In this document: piece after piece, positions 16,486-24,660 of the stretch
How the letters are laid out: every line of letters begins with the position of its first letter
Position numbering within the stretch: position 1 is the first letter of the stretch
NCBI GenBank assembly: GCA_015075425.1
Contig: JABTUL010000001.1
Span: 558,001 to 622,000 of the forward strand
Reading direction: 5' to 3'
From: Spirochaetales bacterium
Lineage (GTDB): Bacteria > Spirochaetota > Leptospiria > Leptospirales > Leptonemataceae
Length of the DNA: 64,000 nucleotides
Program-made: the position numbers and the translations under genes
Notes under the pieces: model-generated
Told to the model about the DNA's origin: nothing
Database searches by the model: none
Seen by the model: only the letters and a program-made list of their open reading frames with translations

Positions 16486-17613
16486 TTATCGACCATCGGT
16501 TTTACGGAAGCGCCTGTACCAGTCCGGATGGACGGCCCTCTGGCGGAAAAAGGCATCGATGAGCGTCAAATGGACGGCAGCTTCTACGATGGGCACGGCA
16601 CGGGGAAGGACGCAGGGATCGTGTCGTCCGCCGGCCAGAAAACGGACCGCTTCACCGCGGGTATTCACAGACATTTGCTCCTGATGGATCGTTGCCGTTG
16701 GTTTGAAAGCCAGCCGCAGGGTGATGGGCATGCCGTTGGAGATGCCGCCCTGGATACCTCCAGAACGATTGGAAGTTGTCGAAAGCAGCGGTGGCTTCCC
16801 CTCTTCCCGGGGGACAAAGGGATCGTTGTGCTCGCTGCCGCGCAGGAGAGTACCGGCAAAGCCACTGCCGGATTCAAATCCTTTGCAGGCCGGTATGCTC
16901 AGACAGGCCCGGGCCAGGTCCGCTTCCAGCTTGGAGAAAACCGGGTCGCCCAGGCCCGGAGGGACACCGCGGACAATGACTTTGATCGTGCCCCCGGTGG
17001 AGTCCCCTTCTTTCTTGATTTTTTCTATATGTTTGATCATCTCGGCTGAAGTGGACGCATCGGGACAGCGAACCAGGCTTTCATCTACCTGCATTCTGGA
17101 TTCGGGCAGAATATCTTCGGGAAGTAGCACCGGACCAATGGAAGCAACATAAGCAATTGCCTGAACGCCAAGCTCCGCTTCCAGAATCTGTGCGGCAATA
17201 GCCCCGGCAGCCACACGTCCGATCGTTTCGCGTACCGACGCTCTACCGCCGCCGTGCGGTGTTCGATAGCCATATTTGATTTCATAGGTGTAATCGGCAT
17301 GCGATGGACGATAAATCGTTTCCAGATCCGCATAGTCTGTGCTGCGCTGATTGGTGTTGGTAACAAAAATGGTGAGCGGCGTTCCCAGAGTGCGGCCCTC
17401 ATAAAGGCCACTGAGGATTTCCAGACGATCCTCTTCTTTACGGGGCGTGGTGAGGTAGTTCTGACCGGGCCGGCGGCGGGTGAGTTCCTGCTGGATTCGT
17501 TCTACATCCAGAACGAGCCCGCCCGGTATGCCTTCAACGACCACGCCCACGCCGGGACCATGGGATTCCCCGAAAGTCGTGATCTTAAAAATTTCTCCGC
17601 TGGTGGATGACAT
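16486..17613 (-). CDS. aroC: Chorismate synthase
   Basis: Converts 5-enolpyruvylshikimate-3-phosphate to chorismate, the last step of the shikimate pathway, using reduced FMN. Clear motifs: FGESHGPGVGVVVEGIPGG at the N-terminus, RRRPGQ, YGYRTPHGGGRASVRET and the C-terminal RHDPCVLPRAVPIVEA. The 375-residue length is normal. It lies 7 bases after flbB, so it appears to be the last gene of the fliI-fliJ-flbB transcript, an odd partnership. Its final six residues are encoded by a 19-bp segment duplicated at 14770, across the repeat lipoprotein gene. Confidence 0.97.
   Translation of the reverse strand: MSSTSGEIFKITTFGESHGPGVGVVVEGIPGGLVLDVERIQQELTRRRPGQNYLTTPRKEEDRLEILSGLYEGRTLGTPLTIFVTNTNQRSTDYADLETIYRPSHADYTYEIKYGYRTPHGGGRASVRETIGRVAAGAIAAQILEAELGVQAIAYVASIGPVLLPEDILPESRMQVDESLVRCPDASTSAEMIKHIEKIKKEGDSTGGTIKVIVRGVPPGLGDPVFSKLEADLARACLSIPACKGFESGSGFAGTLLRGSEHNDPFVPREEGKPPLLSTTSNRSGGIQGGISNGMPITLRLAFKPTATIHQEQMSVNTRGEAVRFLAGGRHDPCVLPRAVPIVEAAVHLTLIDAFFRQRAVHPDWYRRFRKTDGR
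16495..16513. repeat. 19-bp direct repeat, copy 2 (inside the aroC 3' end)
   Basis: This is the functional copy within aroC. Together with 14770-14788 it brackets about 1.7 kb holding only the repeat lipoprotein gene, as expected of a site-specific or homology-mediated insertion at the 3' end of a housekeeping gene. Confidence 0.75.
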
Positions 17614-17620
17614 GCAAAGG

Positions 17621-18256
17621 TCAGGGTTCTGTTTCTACGGTGGCAGGTGGTAGCTGGCCGCGATTTGCGTCCAGCATCATTGTGGTGATGATTCCTTTGC
17701 GATCTTCGGGCAGTTTGGTGATGAGGAAGGGCACGATCGATTGCCGGCCAGCGCGCACAGCGGCCCGTTCCATTTCCAAAAATACATCAACCAGGTCTGT
17801 GTTGCTCCAGCCGGCCACAACTTTGATAGCATCATCCGGTGCCATGGAACCCAGTCGGTCCGCCATCTCGCGTACTTTCAGCTGTCGGGTGGCGGTCTTC
17901 TGTGCTTCTTCTTCCATTCTTTTTTTTTCATCAGCCAGACTCTTGCGCAGCGATTCGATTTCTTCAGCTTTTTTCTCAAGCTCTCCCTTTTCTCCTTCCA
18001 GTTTGGCCGCCAGTTCTTTGAGTTCGATTTCCTTTTCCCTGATCTGGTCTTCTCGTTTGCGCAGAGCCTCGCGATCGAGTTCACCGGGTGAGTCAAGGCC
18101 AGCGTCCACAACTGCCGGCTCCTTTCTTAAATAGGGTATATGATTTTCCAGAGCGATCACACCCCAGCTATCGAGCAGATATACAAAAACGCCCAGCCCG
18201 AAAAGGATTACGAGAGTTAAGTAGAAAATCTTTATTTTTTCTGAGAACCGATCCAT
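17621..18256 (-). CDS. flbB: Spirochaetal flagellar collar protein FlbB
   Basis: A 211-residue protein with one N-terminal membrane segment (about residues 10-32), a long charged coiled coil (residues 65-125) and a C-terminal MotE/MgtE_N-like domain containing GSMAPDDAIKVVAGW and MLDANRGQLPP. This layout and its position directly after fliI and fliJ match FlbB of spirochaetes, which organises the periplasmic flagellar collar and stator assembly. The gene order fliI-fliJ-flbB is as in Borrelia. Start ATG 18256. Confidence 0.85.
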   Translation of the reverse strand: MDRFSEKIKIFYLTLVILFGLGVFVYLLDSWGVIALENHIPYLRKEPAVVDAGLDSPGELDREALRKREDQIREKEIELKELAAKLEGEKGELEKKAEEIESLRKSLADEKKRMEEEAQKTATRQLKVREMADRLGSMAPDDAIKVVAGWSNTDLVDVFLEMERAAVRAGRQSIVPFLITKLPEDRKGIITTMMLDANRGQLPPATVETEP

Positions 18257-18257
18257 G

Positions 18258-18384
18258 CTACCGCTCTTTCCATTTTTCCGTCAAACGCTGCAGACGCGCA
18301 ATCTTTTTGTTGATATCAGAAATCGTGTCTTGAATTGTTCCCAGGGAGAGATCTCTCTGACTTGCCTGAACCGGCCCCTGTACT
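18258..18384 (-). other. Gap between fliJ and flbB with an open, start-less frame
   Basis: Between the fliJ stop and flbB there are 128 bases. One minus-strand frame stays open through it and would encode about 40 residues, including TISDINKKIARLQRLTEKWKE, a plausible short amphipathic coil, ending 2 bases before flbB. The frame has no ATG, GTG or TTG within the gap; a CTG after a purine run is the only candidate. It could be a small gene with an unusual start, or nothing. Confidence 0.25.
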
Positions 18385-18963
18385 TTATTTGCGGCGGGGG
18401 TCTTCCATGCCCATGGACCGGTAGTACTGCGCAAGGGCATCGTCTGCTCCCGGTTTGACGTACTCGTCCTCTCCTTCCCGTTCTTCCATCTCTTGAGTAG
18501 CTGAAGCATTGTCATTCTCCTGTGCAAACAGGGCGTCGCGTCTCTGGTTGAGAAAGGCCAGTTCGCGCGCCTGCAATTTTCTTTGTGTGGTCTGGAATTC
18601 TTTGTATTTTCTTTCGCGGATGATTTCAACGGCCCTTTTGCGCCGCCGCGCTTCGAGTACTTTCTCCATGGCACTTTTTAACTCTGGCTGCATGCCATCA
18701 AGTATACGTTGCGCTTCTTCCGATTCCGTATCCAGTCTCTCCAGATAGCGGTCGTACATCTGAAACAATTCAATGGTGAACTCTTCGCGATGCTTCTTTT
18801 CAAAAAGGGCCTTCTCTTCCTGAGCCATGCGCGCGCTATCTGTCTTGATCGCTTCCTGGGCATTGACCTTCTGCATGACCACGGCCAGCTCCGCCAGGGC
18901 ATGGTTTTCCTCTCTTTTACGCAGGCGAAGCAGAGGATCCAGTTTGAAGGTGAAACGCTTAAT
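18385..18963 (-). CDS. fliJ: Flagellar export chaperone FliJ
   Basis: A 192-residue coiled-coil protein of the flagellar type III export apparatus that contacts the FliI ATPase ring and FlhA. The N-terminus KRFTFKLDPLLRLRKREEN is characteristic of FliJ, and the rest is one long charged helix region. No ATG, GTG or TTG precedes this N-terminus closely; the codon at the expected position is ATT at 18963, overlapping the fliI stop (ATTAA), with a perfect GGAGGAGG Shine-Dalgarno 6 bases upstream. The frame is open to 19071, inside fliI. I therefore propose an ATT start. Confidence 0.85.
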   Translation of the reverse strand: MKRFTFKLDPLLRLRKREENHALAELAVVMQKVNAQEAIKTDSARMAQEEKALFEKKHREEFTIELFQMYDRYLERLDTESEEAQRILDGMQPELKSAMEKVLEARRRKRAVEIIRERKYKEFQTTQRKLQARELAFLNQRRDALFAQENDNASATQEMEEREGEDEYVKPGADDALAQYYRSMGMEDPRRK

Positions 18964-20323
18964 AGTAATCCTCCTCCGTGCCAGGCTTGATGATGTTGCG
19001 CAAGGCAGCGACACTCTCATCAAAAGGAACACCGGTTTCCACTGCCTGACGCAGGTATTTCTGTATGACATTCTGATTGGCTATGGCAAAGTCAACATCG
19101 GCATTGCTGCCGCGGGCATAAGCGCCCAGATTGATGAGTTCTTCACTTTCTCTGTAGGCGGAAAGAATGCGTTTGAGTTCACCGGCCAGTTGCAGGTGTT
19201 CAGCTTCTGTGACCCGGTCCATGACCCGGGAAATCGATTCGGTGACTTCAATGGCCGGGTAGTGCCCTTTTTGCGCCAGACGCCGGCTCAGCACAATGTG
19301 TCCATCAAGGATCCCGCGGGCGTTGTCGGCAACAGGATCCAGCATATCGTCGCCTTCGACGAGCACACTGTAAAAACCGGTGATGCTGCCATCTTTCACC
19401 TGCCCCGAGCGTTCCACCAGGCGGCTCATCCGGTACCAAACTCCCGGCGGATAACCGCCCGGACCCAGCTGATCTCCGGAAGCAATGCCGATTTCGCGCA
19501 GCGCCATACTGTAGCGGGTCAGAGAATCCATCAGCAGATTCACGTTCTTTCCCTGGTCACGAAAAAATTCGGCGATGCTTGTGGCGAAGCTTGCAGCGTT
19601 GACCTTTTCCATGGCCGGCCTGTCGCTGGTTGCGGTGATCACCACAGATTTTTTCAGACCGTACTTGCCCAGATCGTTCTCTATGAATTCACGGACCTCA
19701 CGTCCGCGTTCGCCTACAAGACAGATGACATTCACATCAGCGTCCGTATACCGGGCGATCATACCGAGTAGAGTGGACTTGCCCACCCCTGTCCCGGCAA
19801 AGATTCCGATCCGCTGGCCGCGCCCTATGGTCAGAAGTCCGTCGATGGCCCGCACCCCCGTAGAGAGAACCGTGCGGATGGGAATGCGTTTGATGGGATC
19901 GGGCGGATCATAATCGGCCAGACGTTGCTCCCGTGACAGGATGGGCGGCATGGAGTCCAGGGGGCGGCCGCTACCATCGATGACCCTGCCCAGAAGTTCT
20001 GTGGTAACGGGAATTTCCAGTCGTTTGCCCGTGGCCAACACATCGCATTCGGGGTAAATGCCGCTGATGGGACCGAGGGGCATGAGAACCAGGCGATGGT
20101 TCTGAAAGCCGACAACTTCACAGGGCAGGAAGGCTTTCTGTCCCGAGCGCTCTACCCGACAAATTTCACCGATGGAAACGCCGGGTGGCCCCTCCGTAAT
20201 AATCGACATACCTGTAACCTGCACCACCCGACCCATGGGACGCAGGGGATTTAGATCTTCTATGGTGCTCTGGTATTTTTCGAGCAACCGTTCCGGATCG
20301 ATGCGCTTTTTGAGCATGAGCAT
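18959..20323 (-). CDS. fliI: Flagellum-specific ATPase FliI
   Basis: The cytoplasmic ATPase of the flagellar export apparatus, homologous to F1-beta. Walker A is AGTGVGKST (about residue 170), Walker B lies in VNLLMDSLTRYSMA, and GERGREVREF and GPGGYPPGVW are family motifs. Length 454 is typical. It is the first gene of the minus-strand run followed by fliJ, flbB and aroC. Upstream, 135 bases separate it from a divergent histidine kinase gene. Confidence 0.97.
   Translation of the reverse strand: MLMLKKRIDPERLLEKYQSTIEDLNPLRPMGRVVQVTGMSIITEGPPGVSIGEICRVERSGQKAFLPCEVVGFQNHRLVLMPLGPISGIYPECDVLATGKRLEIPVTTELLGRVIDGSGRPLDSMPPILSREQRLADYDPPDPIKRIPIRTVLSTGVRAIDGLLTIGRGQRIGIFAGTGVGKSTLLGMIARYTDADVNVICLVGERGREVREFIENDLGKYGLKKSVVITATSDRPAMEKVNAASFATSIAEFFRDQGKNVNLLMDSLTRYSMALREIGIASGDQLGPGGYPPGVWYRMSRLVERSGQVKDGSITGFYSVLVEGDDMLDPVADNARGILDGHIVLSRRLAQKGHYPAIEVTESISRVMDRVTEAEHLQLAGELKRILSAYRESEELINLGAYARGSNADVDFAIANQNVIQKYLRQAVETGVPFDESVAALRNIIKPGTEEDYY
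18970..18977 (-). promoter_or_regulatory. Strong Shine-Dalgarno for the proposed ATT start of fliJ
   Basis: On the minus strand the sequence is GGAGGAGG, 6 bases before ATT 18963. These bases also encode the penultimate Glu-Glu residues of FliI. An SD this strong at this distance decides the fliJ start. Confidence 0.75.
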
Positions 20324-20364
20324 GCTAATTAGCGGCTACCAGGATGCGGGTACAAGTTTTTTTC

Positions 20365-20380
20365 TTTTTCTATAGAAAAA
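20365..20380. promoter_or_regulatory. Perfect 16-bp palindrome between fliI and the histidine kinase gene
   Basis: The sequence TTTTTCTATAGAAAAA is fully self-complementary and lies midway between the divergent genes. It could be a dimeric regulator site. A TATACT hexamer at 20405-20410 could be a -10 element for the kinase gene; I see no convincing -35. Confidence 0.4.
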
Positions 20381-20458
20381 AACAATTCCTGATCCGCCGG
20401 CCGCTATACTTTCCGGAAATTTGGTTGAGAGACCTGGCAGTGGCAGCGCATCTGACTC

Positions 20459-21064
20459 ATGGACCGGACGGAATGGAGCGATCGCCTGCTTGAGGTCCGG
20501 GAAGAGGAGCGGCTGGAACTGGCAGAGGAGTTGCACCATGATCTGGGGCAGCGCATTGTAGTTTTAAAATGGGAATTGCAGCACCTGTTGTCTTCTCTGC
20601 CGCAAAAACAGGAAGCAAAACGGATCTTTGAGCAGCTTGATGGCATGGCCGATCTTGTGCGCCACATCGCTCATCGGCTTTGCCCTCTGGATCTAAAAGC
20701 ATCCGGGATCCGTGCTGCGGTCGAACAGCTCATCAGGGATCTGGAACATTCGGGCCTTGCCGTGGAGGCAGATTTGCAGAATCTGGAACCGGGTCCCGGT
20801 GGGCAGGCCGAGCTTTTGCTGTACCGTGTCTTTCAGGAAGCTTTTACCAATATCATCCGGCACAGTGGGGCAGAGCAGGTGCTGGTAAAGGCCGTCCGGG
20901 AAGGTTCCTTTTTGCGTGTGAGCATTAAGGATGATGGCTCCGGCCTAAAGGGAACGCCCGGGCTTGGTATGGCACTTATGAAACGGAAGCTGGAACTTCT
21001 GGGCGGGAAAATCGAATTTGTATCCGGACCGGGCACGGAGGTAGCGTTTGCCATCCCCTGGTAA
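20459..21064 (+). CDS. NarX/DegS-type histidine kinase, soluble and short
   Basis: A 201-residue kinase of the HisKA_3 class. The phosphoacceptor is in ELHHDLGQRIVVLKWEL, the ATPase domain has FQEAFTNIIRHSGA (N box) and DDGSGLKGTPGLGMALMKRK (G boxes). No sensor domain or membrane segment is present, so the signal must come from a partner or the cytoplasm. It overlaps the response regulator gene by 17 bases. Confidence 0.9.
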   Translation: MDRTEWSDRLLEVREEERLELAEELHHDLGQRIVVLKWELQHLLSSLPQKQEAKRIFEQLDGMADLVRHIAHRLCPLDLKASGIRAAVEQLIRDLEHSGLAVEADLQNLEPGPGGQAELLLYRVFQEAFTNIIRHSGAEQVLVKAVREGSFLRVSIKDDGSGLKGTPGLGMALMKRKLELLGGKIEFVSGPGTEVAFAIPW

Positions 21065-21713
21065 TCCCGGCCCTGGTGATCCCTGTCGCATTGTGCTGGC
21101 TGATGACCACAAACTGGTCCGCGAAGGCTTGCGCCGATTGCTGGCCGACAAACCACAGTGGCGGGTAGTGGGTGAAGCGTGTAGCGGTAATGATCTCCTT
21201 AAAATTTTGCGCGAAACGGAATGCGATGTCATTGTATGTGATCTATCCATGCCGGATCTGAGTGGCCTTGAGGCTCTGGAAGTGATTGAACAGCAATGGC
21301 CGGCAGCGCGCGTTGTAGTCCTGACCATGCACAAAGGACCGCTTTTCTTTCGCAAGGCAACGGCACACAAAATCGTTAAAGGCTATGTTCTCAAAGACGA
21401 CGCTTTTGTTGAGCTCGAACAGGTGCTCTGCAAAGTTTGTGCCCATGAACCGGCGATATCCCGTCATTCGCAGGGCATTCTGCTCGAAGACTACCGTGTA
21501 TTGCAAGAGAGCAGTCAAAGTCTCTTGATCCTGAGTCGCCGTGAACAGGAGGTTCTGCGTCTCATCGCTCTGGGCCTGACCGCCCGTGAAATTGCCGGTC
21601 GACTTTTTCTCAGTGTGCGCACGGTCGAGTCTCATCGGGCCCGGATTATGGAGAAATTACGCATTAAGGGTACTGCCGAACTCATGCGCGTTGCACTCGA
21701 ATATGGCATGTAG
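21048..21713 (+). CDS. NarL/LuxR-family response regulator
   Basis: Receiver domain (DDH near residue 20, phosphoacceptor Asp in CDLSMPDLSG, Lys in YVLKDD) followed by a LuxR-type helix-turn-helix (LSRREQEVLRLIALGLTARE, SVRTVESHRARIMEKL). It is the partner of the overlapping kinase. NarL-type pairs often sense redox or nitrogen oxides, but this one lies 7 kb from the denitrification island and its regulon is unknown. Confidence 0.92.
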   Translation: MPSPGNPGPGDPCRIVLADDHKLVREGLRRLLADKPQWRVVGEACSGNDLLKILRETECDVIVCDLSMPDLSGLEALEVIEQQWPAARVVVLTMHKGPLFFRKATAHKIVKGYVLKDDAFVELEQVLCKVCAHEPAISRHSQGILLEDYRVLQESSQSLLILSRREQEVLRLIALGLTAREIAGRLFLSVRTVESHRARIMEKLRIKGTAELMRVALEYGM

Positions 21714-22569
21714 GGTTGCCTCTCTTCTGTTGCTCTGTGCCTGTGTTCAGACCGGACCCACGCTGGAAAAAAAGACCATCCAGGTAGAGCAGTTGCGGCG
21801 CATTTTCTATGTGTACAGACCTGCCGTGCCCCTAAAGAAGCAGCCGCTGGTGCTGCTCCTTCACGGGGCCGGGAGTGACGGCTTTTCCTTTGCCCGTCAG
21901 ACGATGTTTCATGCCCTGGCGGATCGCTATGGCTTTCTGGTCATCTACCCGGATGCGTTCCGCCAGGGAGATACGCGCATTGCCACCTGGAATGCCGGAA
22001 AGTGCTGCGGTACGTCGCAGCAGAAAAACATCAATGATATTGCTTTCATCAAAACCGTGATCGCGTATGCGATAGAAGAATTATCCGCAGACCCGCAGCG
22101 GATTTTCATGGCCGGTTACTCCAATGGCGGTATGCTGACCTATCGCATGGCCTGCAGCGCCCGCTATCCCCTGGGTGGAATCGCGATTGTGGCCGGGAGC
22201 AGGATGGTGGAGTGTACGCCGCAGCAAAAACTGCCCCTGCTTGTCATTCATGGCACCCATGATAAAAATGTTCCCTACGGTGGAGGTGCGGGCCCGGCAT
22301 CGTATTTTAAGGATAGTAAACTTTCTGTAGAACAGTCCATTGCTCCTTTCCGGAGCTTTGATGATTGCCGCGTGCAGGTTTTCGAGCAAGACTTTGTCGT
22401 GCAGCATGAACTGTGCCGGTTGCGTCCGTCCAGAAGCCGGGTCGAACTCTACACCATCCTTCAGGGCGGTCACGAATGGCCGGCCCATGGTCAGCCTGGC
22501 AGGCCGGGTGTGCTTTCACCAGCTTCTGAATTGATCGGCACTTTTTTTTACGAGCTCAGCGTCGAATGA
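21703..22569 (+). CDS. PHB depolymerase/feruloyl esterase-like lipoprotein
   Basis: A secreted alpha/beta hydrolase of the LpqC/poly(3-hydroxybutyrate) depolymerase family. The signal ends in a lipobox (LLLLCACVQ). Visible are LLLHGAGSDG (oxyanion region), MAGYSNGGML (nucleophile Ser), HGTHDKNVPYGGG (Asp region) and GGHEWP (His). The family's Cys-containing WNAGKCCG motif is present. ATG 21703 overlaps the response regulator stop by 11 bases, so it is probably co-expressed. Confidence 0.85.
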   Translation: MACRVASLLLLCACVQTGPTLEKKTIQVEQLRRIFYVYRPAVPLKKQPLVLLLHGAGSDGFSFARQTMFHALADRYGFLVIYPDAFRQGDTRIATWNAGKCCGTSQQKNINDIAFIKTVIAYAIEELSADPQRIFMAGYSNGGMLTYRMACSARYPLGGIAIVAGSRMVECTPQQKLPLLVIHGTHDKNVPYGGGAGPASYFKDSKLSVEQSIAPFRSFDDCRVQVFEQDFVVQHELCRLRPSRSRVELYTILQGGHEWPAHGQPGRPGVLSPASELIGTFFYELSVE

Positions 22570-22973
22570 TCGATACGTAGTTTTAAGTAATCGGCTAAAA
22601 TGCGCGCATGATCAAATACCAGCCTTGCAGGATCGATTTCATGCGCCTGCAAACAAAAGGCCCGGCGGGCATCGTCTCCAGCCTGCGGGCTGCCTTTTGC
22701 GTGCGCTGTATAAACAATAGAAACAGTGTGGCCCCTCGGGTCACGCGCGGGATCGGAGTAGACGCCCAGAAGTCCGCCCAGGGTGATCTCAAGGCCTGTT
22801 TCTTCCAGGGCTTCGCGCCGGGCGGCGGTTTCACACGATTCGCCGTAGTCGACAAAGCCACCGGGAAAGGCGAGACCAACGGGTTCGTTTCTGCGTTCAA
22901 TGATTACAATGGAATCTTCTATCTCAATGATGATATCTACGGTGAGGGGCGGGGTGCGTGGTATTCCACTCAT
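22548..22973 (-). CDS. Nudix hydrolase
   Basis: A 141-residue Nudix enzyme with an intact box GGFVDYGESCETAARREALEETGL split as usual (G-x5-E-x7-REUXEEXGU). The surrounding FPGG and VYSDPARDPRGHTVS are typical of ADP-ribose pyrophosphatase-like members, which hydrolyse nucleoside diphosphate derivatives. It overlaps the esterase gene tail to tail by 22 bases. Confidence 0.9.
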   Translation of the reverse strand: MSGIPRTPPLTVDIIIEIEDSIVIIERRNEPVGLAFPGGFVDYGESCETAARREALEETGLEITLGGLLGVYSDPARDPRGHTVSIVYTAHAKGSPQAGDDARRAFCLQAHEIDPARLVFDHARILADYLKLRIDHSTLSS

Positions 22974-23058
22974 GGTCCGGCCTTATCCGGGTGAGCGGGC
23001 CGGCAAGGCCTTTTTGATTTCTTCTGGCCAGGCGCGTTTCTTCTGAAATTCTGGCGGG

Positions 23059-24660
23059 ATGATCAGCGTTCAGGGCCTCACGCTTCGCTACGGCAAGCGC
23101 ATCCTTTTTGAAGATGTAAACTTAAAGTTCACGCCTGGCAATTGCTACGGTATCATCGGGGCTAACGGCGCGGGCAAATCGACCTTCCTGCGGATCCTGT
23201 CCGGCGATGAGGACTCCCATCAGGGGGAAATTGCCATTGGAGAGGGTTGCCGCCTGGCCGTGCTCAAGCAGGATCACAATGCCTTCAACGATCAAACGGT
23301 CTTAAATACCGTCATTATGGGCCATGCCGATCTGCACCGCGTCATGCAGGAACGCGATGCCATCTACGCCAAAGAGGATTTCACGGATGAGGATGGCGTG
23401 CGTTCGTCGGAGCTTGAAGCGGAATTTGCGGATCTTGGTGGCTGGGAAGCTGAGGCTGAGGCCGGGCAGCTTTTGTCCGGCCTGGGGGTCGATGCCACAA
23501 TGCTCCAGCGGCCCATGAAGGATCTTGAGGACAATCACAAGGTCCGGGTACTTCTGGCGCAGGCGCTCTTTGGCAATCCAGATGTCCTGCTGCTCGATGA
23601 ACCCACCAACGGCCTGGATGCCTATTCTGTGGTCTGGCTGGAAGAATTTTTGATGGATTTCAAGAATACGGTGATTGTCATTTCGCATGACCGGCACTTC
23701 CTCAATCGGGTCTGCACCCACATTGTTGATATTGATTTCAGTAAGATGTCCATGTATACCGGTAATTACGACTTCTGGTATCAGTCCAGTCAACTGGTCC
23801 TCAAGCAACTCAAAGATGAAAACAAGCGCAAGGAAGATAAAGTTAAAGAACTAAAAGAGTTTATTCAAAGATTTTCTTCCAATGCCAGTAAGGCAAAGCA
23901 GGCAACATCACGCAAGAAGCTGCTGGATAAAATCGCTCCGGAAGAAATCAAACCATCCACGCGGCGCTATCCTTACATCCATTTCAAGATGGATAGAGAA
24001 GCGGGCAATGACATACTGAATGTGGAAAAACTTTCCCATCAGGTGGAAGAAGGCCTGGGTTTTCAGGGCGTCAGTTTTAATGTAGCAAAAGGGGACAAAA
24101 TCGCTCTATCCGGACATCCCGTGCTTTCCTCCGCCCTGCTGCAGATCCTTTCCGGGGAGCTTCCTCAGAGCGTCGGGCAGATCAAGTGGGGTGTGACCAT
24201 TCAGGTGGCCAATTTCCCGGCCAATTATGACGGCGAATTCGACTGTGATTACAACTTGATCGACTGGTTGCGTCAGTTCTCACGGGAGAAGGAAGAGGGT
24301 TACATCCGTGGCTTTTTGGGGCGCATGCTTTTTTCTGGCGAAGAAGGCTTAAAAAAGGTTCGGGTTCTTTCCGGTGGCGAGAAGGTGCGTTTGATTCTTT
24401 CCCGCATGATGCTTTCGGGAGCCAATTTTTTGCTTTTTGATGAACCCACCAATCACCTGGATCTGGAGTCGATTACTTCCTTGAACGAAGGACTCAAGGA
24501 ATACAAAGGAAATATTATTATAAAATCACGAGATCATGAATTGATCCAGACTGTCTGCAACCGCATCATCGAAATCAAACCGGAGGGGAATGCGGACTAT
24601 ATGGGCACTTACGATGAGTTCCTGGAAAAAGTCAAAGCAGAGGCCGTGCAGGCCAGATGA
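23059..24660 (+). CDS. ABC-F family ATPase, YbiT-like
   Basis: A soluble tandem ABC protein of the ABC-F class, whose members act on ribosomes. NBD1 has a normal Walker A (GANGAGKST) and Walker B (VLLLDEPTNGLD) but a degenerate signature (LEDNHKVRVLLAQAL), as in YbiT relatives. NBD2 has a good signature (LSGGEKVRL) and Walker B (LLFDEPTNHLD), but where Walker A is expected it reads ALSGHPVLSSALLQIL, with no GKS/T. ATP binding at the NBD2 P-loop site is therefore doubtful. The linker at residues 250-300 is charged and helical. ATG 24657 of the ROK gene overlaps its stop. Confidence 0.9.
   Translation: MISVQGLTLRYGKRILFEDVNLKFTPGNCYGIIGANGAGKSTFLRILSGDEDSHQGEIAIGEGCRLAVLKQDHNAFNDQTVLNTVIMGHADLHRVMQERDAIYAKEDFTDEDGVRSSELEAEFADLGGWEAEAEAGQLLSGLGVDATMLQRPMKDLEDNHKVRVLLAQALFGNPDVLLLDEPTNGLDAYSVVWLEEFLMDFKNTVIVISHDRHFLNRVCTHIVDIDFSKMSMYTGNYDFWYQSSQLVLKQLKDENKRKEDKVKELKEFIQRFSSNASKAKQATSRKKLLDKIAPEEIKPSTRRYPYIHFKMDREAGNDILNVEKLSHQVEEGLGFQGVSFNVAKGDKIALSGHPVLSSALLQILSGELPQSVGQIKWGVTIQVANFPANYDGEFDCDYNLIDWLRQFSREKEEGYIRGFLGRMLFSGEEGLKKVRVLSGGEKVRLILSRMMLSGANFLLFDEPTNHLDLESITSLNEGLKEYKGNIIIKSRDHELIQTVCNRIIEIKPEGNADYMGTYDEFLEKVKAEAVQAR

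Noticed and set aside
14479-16513. Interpretation of the repeat gene as an integron cassette
   Set aside because: I looked for attC-like R'/R'' boxes near 14763-14807; an 8-bp inverted repeat exists but does not match the consensus, and no integron integrase is in the window.
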